From positions 945,144-974,406 of the forward strand of contig MNCI01008566.1 in the NCBI GenBank assembly GCA_015680685.1: a DNA stretch of 29,263 nucleotides. Reading direction: 5' to 3'. The notes under the pieces are model-generated. The model was not told the origin of the DNA and ran no database searches. It saw only the letters and a list, made by a program, of their open reading frames with translations. Shown here piece after piece: positions 18,261 through 27,560 of this stretch (the stretch's first letter is position 1; the number at the start of each line of letters is the position of its first letter). The position numbers were made by a program, and so were the translations under genes. The DNA is from Gnetum montanum. Taxonomy: Eukaryota > Streptophyta > Gnetopsida > Gnetales > Gnetaceae.

Positions 18261-20992
18261 ATGGTCCAAAAAAGAGGAGGATAAGAAGGACCTTCATAAG
18301 GTGCAAGAAAATGCTTGAGAGGTGGAAAAGGCCAATTAGAAGAACAAGGCTTACTAGCCAAGCATGATAAATAGGAGGCCCACTCATTTAGCATTCATCA
18401 AGAGGCCCCTATTATAGGGTAGTCGGTCTAGGTGGAGGCTGCAGGACCAGAGGCTTAAGTATAGGGACAATGACTCACAAGCCATCCAGGAGTGATCCAA
18501 GTTGACCATGGTCATCGTGGAAGTGAACTTTAGGCCATTCATAGAATTTGTCGCTGAGGTGGTTAGAACTTAGCTTTAGGCAACACTTCTATGACACATC
18601 CTTTTTGTAAGTGTGGAATGGTACCTTGGTGAGATGTACCAATTGTAGCATAATAAAGAGGAGGGCACCACCATCAACATTGGTGGAGTCTCTATTTATT
18701 TCTTAGTTAAGGCCATTGCAAAGCCTCTGAACATACCTAATATGGGGGCCAAGGTAGCACATCTGTTCACAGGTCTAACGCAGAAACAAGGAAGTTGTGG
18801 TTGAAATGGGCAGATAACAAAGAAGAAAAAATATACAATGGGTTGACTCTAGAAGAGAGGTTTTATTTCAAAATCAACACATACCATCTCTTCCCCACTA
18901 AAGAGCTCAATAGGATACCAACCTACACGGCTAGAGGAAGTGCAATCTTGATAGCCAAATATAATGCTAACCTGGCCCAACTGTACTTCATGGAGATTTA
19001 ATGACAATTCGAGGAAAGAAAGGCAGGGAAGTTGATACTTCCATTCCCTTACCTGATCAAAATGTTGTGCAAGTGCATTGAAATCCTAGGTTACACTAAT
19101 GACATTTCTAGGAGGATCTGCTTCATTCTTTGAGTTACTCAAGTCAACAGCACCAAGGAAAGACCTTGGTGAAGAGCAAGAACAAGAACCAGAAAAGGAG
19201 TGACAATAGGAACTAAAGAAAAGGAGCTAGAACAAGAACTAGAGCAATGAAGAGAGCCACAAATTCTATTGCCACCACCACAGGATTATAGGCCCATAAT
19301 GAGTCGTCTATAGCAAATTGCTAAAACTCTTAGTGGAGGAAGCAGGGATGAATTCAACATCTTTTGAGTCATTAATGTTGTTGTTTAGCCTATAGTTTCT
19401 ATTGATCCATCAAGGGGGCAGATTTCTTTGCAATTAGGAGGAGAAGCCAAATGGTCATAGCAGATCTCTAGAAATGTCGCATCTTTCCAAGTGGTGCTTG
19501 AAATGGAAGAAGGTGCCATAGTTATGGTCATGCATCATTATGATGTGGTAGGTGCAATGGAAGTAGTAAAAAATCATATTAAAGAATCCTTCAATGTGAC
19601 TATTGTGCTTTTGGTGAACTTAATTAGAACTAAAGATGCATAGATGTTAGCCAAGACTTTGATGACTCCTGTGGCTCATGAGGATGTGCTTGATAGATTG
19701 CTACAGATTGGGCAAGTCATGACAATCCTCTTTGACATCCCCAGTGATGTCATTGTAGTATAATCTAACCTCATAGCCACCAAGGGAAAAATGGTCATGG
19801 AAAAGACTAGGGCAGAGCATGTAGAAGCAAAGGTACACCGATTGCAAAAAGAGCTTGTTGCCCTGAGAGTTGAAAAAAGGGATCCTTCCCAATTCATTGT
19901 GCCTGACTAGTTGGAGAAATTTCAAACTGAGTAGTTGGGCCAATTGATTAAGTAGAACAAAGTGGCCAAACAAGAAAAGGAGAAAGCAGTCTTAAATGCC
20001 TTAGCCTTAGAAGCGTAAGCATATGCTCATGCGAAGGCATTGGCTGTTGCATAGGAAGAAAACAAGTAGCTTGTTGCTAACAATGCAAGGTTGACCATTG
20101 TTGAGAAGTAGAAAAATATTTTGGAAGATAACATCCATCAGTTGAGGGAGCAAATAGTGAGGGTTAACCAATACATAAGTAGATTGGCTAGAGAGAACTG
20201 AACCCTCTCAATGGAGAAGGTACACACCATACTACAGAAGTCTACAATTGAGATAAGTGCATGGTAGAATGAGGCCAAGAAGCACGAGAAGCTAAAAGAG
20301 CACTTCTGGAACTAGATCAACATGTATAAGCAAATCAATAAAAAAGAAATCTAGATGGCAAAGGATTACATCAGTTCCATGTTAGTGTAGAATCCTAATT
20401 AGTAGCCCATCTTGGATAGATATGCCTTGGTCCACTAAGTAGAAGTGAAAAATAAGGACTTGCAGATTGAGGATTTGAAGGAGTACATGGTGTTAGATAA
20501 TATTTGTTATGCTAACCTTGCCATGTTAATAGTAGATTAGTTAAAAAATGAATTGGAACAACAAGTAGTAGGCATGTATCCTTTATATGAGAAAGACTTT
20601 ACAGATAGGAAAGATGTTCTACAGAAACTCTGTGTTACAAACTTGGAACTAGAAATAATTAAGGCTTGCTACCATGGGTAGAGAGATGTAGCTTCAAACC
20701 TAGCTAAGAGATTAACAAATTATCATAAATTGGGAGAAAAATCTAGGGCTTTTGAGGAGGAACAGAGGTAGTTTGTGATGTGGTATGTAAAAGCAAATCA
20801 GATGTTCCTGTAGTTGCCATGTCTATGGAATGTATCAGTTCTAGCACACATTGGATCATGAACCTAGATCGTGCATGACCCGAGAATAGAGGAGGAGAAG
20901 TTGCAAGCACTCCTAACTTGGTACAAATTCTAGAAGCCTAACAACAAACAGAAGCAGCCAATGGAAGAGCCACCACCTCTGGGAACTACATA
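18261..20992 (+). pseudogene. Third ORF of element B, coiled-coil protein (degraded)
   Basis: This is the better-preserved copy of the ORF also seen in element A. ATG at 18261 begins MVQKRGG and directly follows TTGATTGCAG, a splice-acceptor-like sequence. The N-terminal region has NFRPFIEF near 18526, INIGGVSIYFLVKAIAKPLN near 18676 and the open stretch 18795-19001, with PYLIKMLCKC after it. From about 19750 to 20800 the sequence is a long Glu/Lys/Leu/Ala-rich coiled coil (for example RLQKELVALRVEKR and LEDNIHQLREQI, and LSMEKVHTILQKS shared with A). It ends near 20990 in a Pro-rich EEPPPLGT segment. The total is about 910 codons. No signal peptide or clear membrane segment is seen, so an envelope role is not supported. 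Stops and at least one frameshift (about 18785) inactivate it. Confidence 0.65.
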
Positions 20993-21180
20993 AGCTTCCC
21001 CAATTTTGTTGTTTTGTCGTGTCATGTCTATTTTTGTCAAACATCACTACAACATGAAAGATTTAGTTTGTGTGTCTGTCAGAGTCAGTCAATAATCCCA
21101 TACCTTTCCAATATTTTATAAAGAACTTGTTCCTCATTTTTTATAACTTGAGGACAAGTTTTCATTCAGTCATGAACGTA
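20993..21180 (+). other. 3' untranslated region and eroded polypurine tract (element B)
   Basis: CTTGAGGACAAGTTTTCATT (about 21147-21166) precedes GTCATGAACGTA, which abuts the LTR start TGATAAATT. This matches the arrangement at 12179-12212 in element A. The purine run has been interrupted by mutation. Confidence 0.55.
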
Positions 21181-21713
21181 TGATAAATTATGTTTTGTTA
21201 GGGCTCTTTGAATATTGGAGTTGCATTATCGAGTATTCGATATTAAGGCACAACTTGTGATGTTGGGGATTTGATATCATCCCTTCTATGCTAGCCTATA
21301 ACTACAACACTTGGGTGCACGGTGTGGATATAGATTTCAATAGATTTTAGACATAGACATAGAAAAGTTTTGTTAGTTTATTTCTAGTGCATGCTTGCAG
21401 TGTGATGTTAAGTGATTGTATGGCATCCTTATTCAAATGTGACGTGCTTGGACATGTTACATGTTTGGAAATAAAGATTAAGACTACTTCCATCATTACA
21501 GCATCCACTTAGCTTTATTATTGTTAATTACTTAAATGCTTATTATTTTCCTTAGTTAATGTTTAACATTTATTGCTTTTTATTGTTTCTATCATTAAGT
21601 AAAATAAGTACGACTAATTGCAAGCACTTAAGCATAATTACTTGGTAACCTAGTAATGTTATCATTTGGTACACCTAGTAATAGTACACTTGGTAATCTT
21701 AGGGATAGTTATG
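21181..21713 (+). repeat. 3' LTR of element B, cut at 533 bp
   Basis: It matches 12741-13270 along its whole length, including the TATA region (TATAACTA at 21297-21304, against TATAAATA), AATAAA at 21470-21475 and the terminal subrepeats. Similarity runs to AGTTATG and then stops, because TGATGAATC of the next LTR begins at 21714. The ~340 bp tail present in its partner LTR is missing here. Confidence 0.78.
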
Positions 21714-21792
21714 TGATGAATCACTGTTTGATGTCAACCATGATGTTGGGTACGTGATGTCGGGGCTTGGATTTGACATCGAGTGTCTGACA

Positions 21793-21810
21793 TTAGGGTA
21801 TATACCCTAA
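21793..21810. promoter_or_regulatory. 18-bp perfect palindrome next to the LTR TATA box
   Basis: TTAGGGTATATACCCTAA reads the same on both strands. Its arms are ACCCTAA/TTAGGGT, the core of the plant telo-box. It lies 3 bp upstream of TATAAATA. It could bind a dimeric regulator or form a small cruciform. It is not seen in the other LTRs. Confidence 0.5.
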
Positions 21811-21813
21811 GTC

Positions 21814-21821
21814 TATAAATA
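21814..21821 (+). promoter_or_regulatory. TATA box of LTR 21714-22561
   Basis: TATAAATA lies in the context GTCTATAAATACCATACTTG, closely like GCCTATAAATACAACACTTG of the element B LTR. AATAAA follows 196 bp downstream. Confidence 0.65.
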
Positions 21822-22562
21822 CCATACTTGGGCTCTAGTTTTAGTAGTAATTCATTAGTTAGTTTTGAGTTTTCAAGCAAGGTAGTGATGCTCTTGTTGT
21901 TTCTTCTCCCTAGAGTTAGAATATTTTTTGAGTGCTTGCAGAAGGAGTCTGAAGTGTATACGGTTCTTTGTTCGAGCATTGATGTACCTAAGTGTAGCAG
22001 TGCGATAAGAATAAAATGAACTCTTTTGATAATCCTTGTAGCATTAAGAATAGCTTAATATTTTCTTTAATGCATTCTACTTTCTTGTTCTTTACTTTAA
22101 TGCATTTGATTAAGCAATTTATTTTCGGTAATTAATGAACATGAGCACGACCATTTCAAGCATTCATATAGTACTTGGTAACTTAGTAGCACTTAACGTT
22201 TGGTAGCCTAACAGTGCTATATGTGTTTAGAATGTGTCCAGGAAAGTGGGATGGTTACTTGTGTTAGGCTAGCTAGCCGATAGACACTAGTTTTTAATCT
22301 ACTCTACCCTTATTCTTGTTATAGACAATTACATCCATAAAATATAAAAAAGATAAAAATTCATATACCTCAATTACACTTAAGCCATACCCTTGAGCCT
22401 TACAAGTGTAGTTGGAAAGACAACGAACATTCTCAATGCCATTTCACTTCTTAGAGAAATTAGTGTATGAGATAACTATAGGTCCACAGAATTCAGCTGG
22501 ATCATGCGTAACTCCTTAGTGATTCATATGGTTGGGCGTAGGGGTACCTTGTCGCTCATCAT

Positions 22563-22580
22563 TGGCATCATTGCTAGGGA
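22563..22580 (+). other. Primer-binding site, tRNA-Asp type (element C)
   Basis: It matches the complement of the plant tRNA-Asp 3' end at 13 of 18 positions, with all five differences being transitions. It is one base after the LTR end TCATCA. Confidence 0.78.
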
Positions 22581-22722
22581 CCTTTTTGTTGTTTTGTGTG
22601 CTATCTAGGACCTAGTAAAAGTATTTGAATTGTTGGAACAAAATTGAGAGTCATATCTTATTTCACAATTACTACAATAAATTCTCAGAGCACACTGTGA
22701 TTTTTTGTTTTGCTAACCAAAA

Positions 22723-25140
22723 ATGTCTTCTTCTCATAGGGGCGCTTCTCCACCCAAGCTTGATAATGTTCATCCATCAAAGCCTCAACAACATCAAATT
22801 ACATATACTCATCCTAATGAGTATGTATCATACTTCACCTTCATCCTACACTAGGATGAGCAACTGTGATGGCGTGACATGGAGGGCAAGATTGTGTTGC
22901 TGCTTGATCGTGCTACTCTTACAATGCTCTATCAAATGCTTGCATAATGTGGTCTTCAAGATCGCCATGGGGAATATATTGTGGAAGATGTTGACACTAG
23001 GGATTATCATCCCACTAAAGCACAATGCATGTGAGATCAATCGCTAGAGTAGTGCTATGAACTTTCAAAAGGGAAAGGGCTTAGCAATTCCCTGTTCTTG
23101 TTGTACCAACAAGCTATTGAGGAACCCTTCTCTGGGGATCTTCCACTCAATGATGCTCCTATCTTTAACTTTAGTGATGAAGGTAAAAACCAGAATCTGC
23201 ACTCCATAGTTCACAATCCTATTGACTCTAGTAACAAGGGATCCAATGACAAAGCAGGATTTGGAGGGGCAAGTCAAGATAGGGTTGCCAGCAAGAAGCA
23301 CAATCCTGATTGTGGTTGTAATCACCAAAGAGGCAGTAGTAGGCACCATGATGGTGTTGGTTCTCCTTGCTCTTTCCCTTCATCATCATCATCTTCTTCT
23401 AGCTCCGAATGTGATAGTAGAAGGCGAGATCGTGATGGAGGTGATCAAAATAAGGGTAAGGATCAACGAGACCACAATAATCAAGGGGACTATTAAGATA
23501 GGCAAGATCATGAATGCAAACATTCAAGAGAAGCACATCACCATGAATGAAGGGGTAGTAGAGGGCATCACAAGAACCATGATCAAGACCTTGATGAGCC
23601 TCTATTTACTACCCAAGGTATGCTTAACATCACAGAGGTAGTTAGAATTCCAACAAGGCATGTGAAAGATAGTCAGATCAAATGGTTAGACATGAACAAT
23701 ATTCCTCAATTTGAAGGAGGATATAACTTTGATCCAAAAAACCATCTTCAAGCTTTCTAAGATGCATGTGCCTTGAAAAACATAGAGAACAAGTGGTAGA
23801 AACTGAAGCTATTTCCCAGGACACTCATCAAAGAAGCAGAGAACTTATACTGGTGCTTAGAACTAGAATCTATTAGATGATGCAGTACCATGCTTGAAAT
23901 TTTTAATGATAAGTATCAAATGTACTCCCAGGTATCCAACTTAAGGAAGTAGATTCAAGGATGGAAACAAGGAGCACACGAACCCTTGGATTCTACCATT
24001 GGTTGATACTATGCCTTGATGCAAAAATGCCCTAGCCATGGTTATTCTCAATTTGCTCAACTCCACCACATTGTAGATGGGATTCGTAATGAAATGAGGA
24101 AAACCCTTGGTGTTTATGCCCAAGGGCGATTACCAGAACTAACTACCCATTAGGTACAAAGGTTAATAGAGCAGGTAGCTAAAGTAAAGGACAAACTTAG
24201 AAAAAGAGAAAGTGTAGAGGAGTACAACCATGATCCTTTCACCTGTAAGAGGAAGGTTCAATTCTATGACAGCTAGGATGAATATGTATTTAATGAGAAG
24301 ATGCATAAAAAAGCCTTGCCACTTCAATAATTCCAATATAAACTTATGGACAAGGATGATTAGTTAAGAGATTCCATAGATAGTTGATTTCAAGCTATCC
24401 TCAAAATTGTTGAAGAGTCCCAAGAATAAGGTAGTGATCGTGAGCATAGGAGGCATAAAGAAGTTGAATGTGCATATTACAAAGGTAAGGGTGAAATTGT
24501 TGTAATAGATGAGGTTGCAAACAATGAATTAGATGATGATTGTGGATGTGATGTCTGCTAGTATGAACATGCTAAGGGATGTTGCCCCATTTTGTCACAT
24601 CTTTAGGAGTTTGGGGTGTATGCCTTACATCCACATCTTACACAAAGGCAAACCTCTAGAAAGTTACCTTATCCTCAAGGTAATCTCAAGCAATTCCACC
24701 AACAACAACTGTATTATATAAGTGGAGCTCCACTGCAACCGTACGAACAATACCAACAATCGTAGTAACCACAATCATGGGCACTTGCATTGCCAAGGCA
24801 ATAATACCCTTACCAGTAGCTTGATCCATATGGTTACCATGTTCAACAACCCATGTCTTCATGTGACTCTTCTAGTCATGCTTCTAATATTCAGCCTTAC
24901 TACCACCCTTCTGATTACTATCGAACTCCTTCTCCACATAAAAGAAGGGATGTCACCCCCTATCCTTATCCTCCTCCTATTCCTACACATACTCCTCCTT
25001 TAGTTTCATAGCTACGACTTACTCCACCAATGCAGGGTGAACTACTTGCTCAACCATGATAATGTAATGCTATGAGGGCTATTAATTTGTAACCAAAGCA
25101 TCAACCAGAAGGGTCAATTGCTTGATCAAAGAAAAGACCT
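22723..25140 (+). pseudogene. gag: gag of element C (in-frame stops only)
   Basis: ATG at 22723 begins MSSSHRGASPPK. The N-terminal domain runs to about 23100 and includes the WRDMEGKIVLLLDR segment. A serine run (about 23376-23405) is followed by a charged Arg/Asp/Gln/His linker to about 23585. The Retrotrans_gag-like domain begins LDMNNIPQFEGGYNFDP near 23686 and ends near 24240, with LFPRTLIKEAE, MLEIFNDKYQ and CPSHGYSQFAQL blocks. A cysteine motif at 24547-24582 has C-x2-C-x3-H-x3-C spacing. A Pro/Tyr/Gln-rich tail runs to about 25020. The whole stretch is one frame, broken by about twenty stops, mostly explicable by a single transition. Confidence 0.8.
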
Positions 25141-25776
25141 TTGTTTCGACCCCGTAGTCCACCTAAGCCTTCACCTAAACTTGTGGTTGACAACATAGCT
25201 CCTGCCTCTTCCTCCATATTAGATTCCTTTGAACCTCCTTCAAACCAAGCTTTGCCAAAGATCCATACTGTAATGCTTATTCACACTATGTTTGATTGGA
25301 TCTGTGTAGGAAACCTTCCTAGAAATCTAGCTGATCCTGGAAGTCCTTTAATCTATTTACAAATTGTTGGGAATGAACCATTCAAGTCTCTTCTCAATTC
25401 AAGTTTTGGTGTTAACTTGATTTCTCATGAGATGTACATTGCCTAAAACTCGCCTCCTCTCAAGAAGAGCAACATCAAATTGGAATTGGCCGACCAGTCC
25501 ATCACTATTCCATTAGAACTAGAAGAAGACATTGTGACCACTATCTATGGGTGGTCTTATCCTACTGACTTCTTGGTAGTCAAAGTGGAGAACTGTAAAG
25601 GGGACTTTCCAATCATCATGGGAAGAGCATGGTTGAGCACCATAGACATAAGAATGGGCATTAGAGATCGTTCCCTAAAAATCTCTAAAGAAAACACCTT
25701 AGGAAAGATTGAGAAGAAGAGAGTTCCATGCATTGCATACAACGATAGTGGGTACAATTGTGTGCAGAAACTTTGA
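25141..25776 (+). pseudogene. Retropepsin-like protease of element C (active site lost)
   Basis: The protease continues in frame with gag. The segment LIYLQIVGNEPF is followed by Asn-Ser-Ser at 25396-25404, where element A has Asp-Ser-Gly. Both replacements are G to A changes, and the catalytic aspartate is lost. The remaining fold is well kept: FGVNLISHEMY, SITIPLELEEDIVTTIYGWS, PIIMGRAWLSTIDIRMGI and GKIEKKRVPC. The two open stretches (25141-25446 and 25480-25776) are separated by one in-frame stop at 25444-25446. A linker of low conservation follows to about 26290. Confidence 0.8.
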
Positions 25777-26289
25777 ACCATAAAGCAAGCATCCATCTCT
25801 GCATGTAAGCAGTGTGCGCCAGAGGTAGAAATTCAAAGGTGTCTATATGTAGTAGCTATAAAATAGGAGGGCACCTAGTGGTTGACCACTGATTTAGAAA
25901 GTAGCACACTGTGCATGGAACCAGATAAGAGCCTAACATGTGAATATGTCATATGCATGGATGAACTAGAGCAAGTTCATCACCAACTCTTTGATGATAT
26001 AAATAATGATACCTATTAGGGAGAGTTGGAAATTCTTGAGAACTTCAAGTAATAACCCCTTGAGCTAAAAATGTTACTAGTTGGAATGGAATATGTAATT
26101 TTGAAAAATAAGAAGCTAATTATAATCAATGTAAGACTTACTCCAGAACATAAAGAGATGCTATTGAAGGTAGTTGAAAGATGGTCAGTAGCCTTTGCTT
26201 GGTCATATCCTAAACTCGCAGGGATTGATCCTAGGATATGCCATCATTGCATTTACACCGATCCAACCATGAAGCCAAAATGACAACCA
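25777..26289 (+). pseudogene. Protease-RT linker of element C
   Basis: This is weakly conserved polyprotein sequence. CLYVVAIK near 25840 matches CLYVAITK of element A and YVATTK of element B. An open stretch at 26071-26283 contains HKEMLLKVVERWSVAFAWSY followed by PKLAGIDPRICHH. This resembles the segment just before RT in plant Ty3/Gypsy pol, where a W-x-x-x-F-A-W-S/T-Y motif is usual. Confidence 0.65.
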
Positions 26290-27060
26290 TAGAGGCAGTT
26301 GAACCCCAAATTGAAGCAAAATTTCAAGGATGAAATCAAACAACTCCTCAAGGTGGGGTTCATCTATTCCATTGTAGATAGTGAGTGGGTTAGTTCATTC
26401 ATAATTGTACCACAAAAATGTGGTAAGTGGTAGGTCTACATCGATTTTAGGTTGCTGAATATGGCAACATTCAAGGATCACTTTCCATTTCCATTTGTTG
26501 ACCAGGTGCTTGACACAATATTAGGGCATTGCTACTACAGCTTCCTAGATGGTAAATAGTGACTATAATCAAATTCAAATTGAATTGAAGGACTAAGCAA
26601 AGACAACGTTCACAAGTCCCTAGGGGACTTTTGCATATCATAAGATGCTGTTTGATCTATGCAATGCTCCTATCACATTTCAATGCCTAGTCTCGAGCAT
26701 CTTTCAATAGTAGATCAGTAGTGGTGTAGAAGTCTTCATGGATGACTTCTCCACCTATGGATCTACATTTGAGTAAGCCCTATACTACCTTAAGCAAGTG
26801 TTGAAATAATGTGTCAAAACTAACTTGTGGCCCAATTGGCAAAAAAGTCACCTCATGGTCTAGAAGGGCATTGTATTGGGGCAAAAAATATCACAAGCAG
26901 GAATTGAGGTGGACCCTGAAAAAAATAAGTGTCATTTAAGGAATAACTCACTAGCCAAAAATACTTAAAGATGCTTGATCATTTTTTGGACACATTAGCT
27001 ACTACTAGAATTTCATAGAGAATTTTTCTAAGATTACAAAACCATTAGTTAAGCTAACAA
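26290..27060 (+). pseudogene. Reverse transcriptase domain of element C
   Basis: Blocks in order are NFKDEIKQLLKVGFIYSI, WVSSFIIVPQK, VYIDFRLLNMATFKDHFPFP, YYSFLDG, TFAYHKMLFDLCNAPITFQC and the catalytic box Phe-Met-Asp-Asp at 26735-26746, which is intact, followed by FSTYGS. GIVLGQ and GIEVDPEK follow in the connection region. The first frameshift of gag-pol lies near 26551-26562, just after LDG. Further frame changes lie between about 26900 and 27070. In-frame stops occur at former Gln, Arg or Trp positions. The resemblance to Athila RT is strong. Confidence 0.83.
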
Positions 27061-27560
27061 AGAAAATGCTCCCTTTGTTTGGACCATAGAGTGTGAGAAA
27101 GCATCTCAACAACTAAAGGAAAAGCTTGTAGCAAGCCTAATCCTATAAGCACCAGATTGGTCCAAACCATTTCACATCATGATAGATGCATCAAATTATG
27201 CTTTGGGAGCTATGCTGATGTAGTTAGATGACAAGAAATGTCCATACTACATCCATTGCACTAGCCGAAGCATTGTGGATGCACAATTAAACTACAACAC
27301 TACAAAAAAGGAATTGGTGGTGGTGGTGTGTGCTCTAGAGAAGTTCAAGAACATTGTGCTTGGATACAAGGTGTTTGTGCACATAAACCATAGTGCCATT
27401 TGCTTCCTAATGAATAAGCCAATGATGAGTCCCCATGTCATACAATGGCTAGTGATCTTGTAGGAATTTGATCTTACAATGGTAGATTAAAAGGGCACTA
27501 AGAATGTGGTCACTGATCACTTGTCTTGGTTGCGATGGAATGACAAAGAGGAAGAAGGTC
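27061..27560 (+). pseudogene. RNase H domain of element C
   Basis: It starts after a 1-base loss near 27066. Blocks are PFVWTIECEKASQQLKEKL, MIDASNYALGAML (first catalytic Asp), CPYYIHCTSRSIVDAQLNY, TTKKELVVVVCALEKFKN and then INHSAI. The Asp expected before His in the last block is Asn (AAC at 27386-27388), another G to A change. DHLSWLRW marks the end. The open stretch at 27275-27463 is its longest uninterrupted part. Confidence 0.8.

Larger units (their letters stand above)
12741..21713 (+). mobile_element. Element B: Athila-like element lacking pol
   Basis: It is bounded by a full 5' LTR (12741-13610) and a matching, truncated 3' LTR (21181-21713). It keeps a primer-binding site, gag, a post-pol noncoding region and a third ORF. 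The protease core, RT, RNase H and integrase are gone, with only short pol scraps at about 15700-16204. It therefore looks like a non-autonomous derivative that could only have moved with enzymes supplied by another copy. The 3' LTR is cut by the 5' LTR of element C. Confidence 0.78.
21714..22561 (+). repeat. 5' LTR of element C (848 bp), divergent subfamily
   Basis: It starts TGATGA and ends TCATCA, followed by one base and a primer-binding site. Its overall plan matches the LTR at 12741-13610: repeated GATGTC/GACATCGAG motifs, TATAAATA at 21814-21821, AATAAA at 22010-22015, subrepeats at about 22165-22222 and a tail. The U3 sequence is clearly different, so C belongs to another subfamily. 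An 18-bp perfect palindrome abuts the TATA box. Confidence 0.72.

Noticed and set aside
22625-23047. 140-codon plus-strand frame over the gag start of C
   Set aside because: It is in a different frame from the gag homology. The gag frame starting at 22723 aligns with element A and continues through all later domains.
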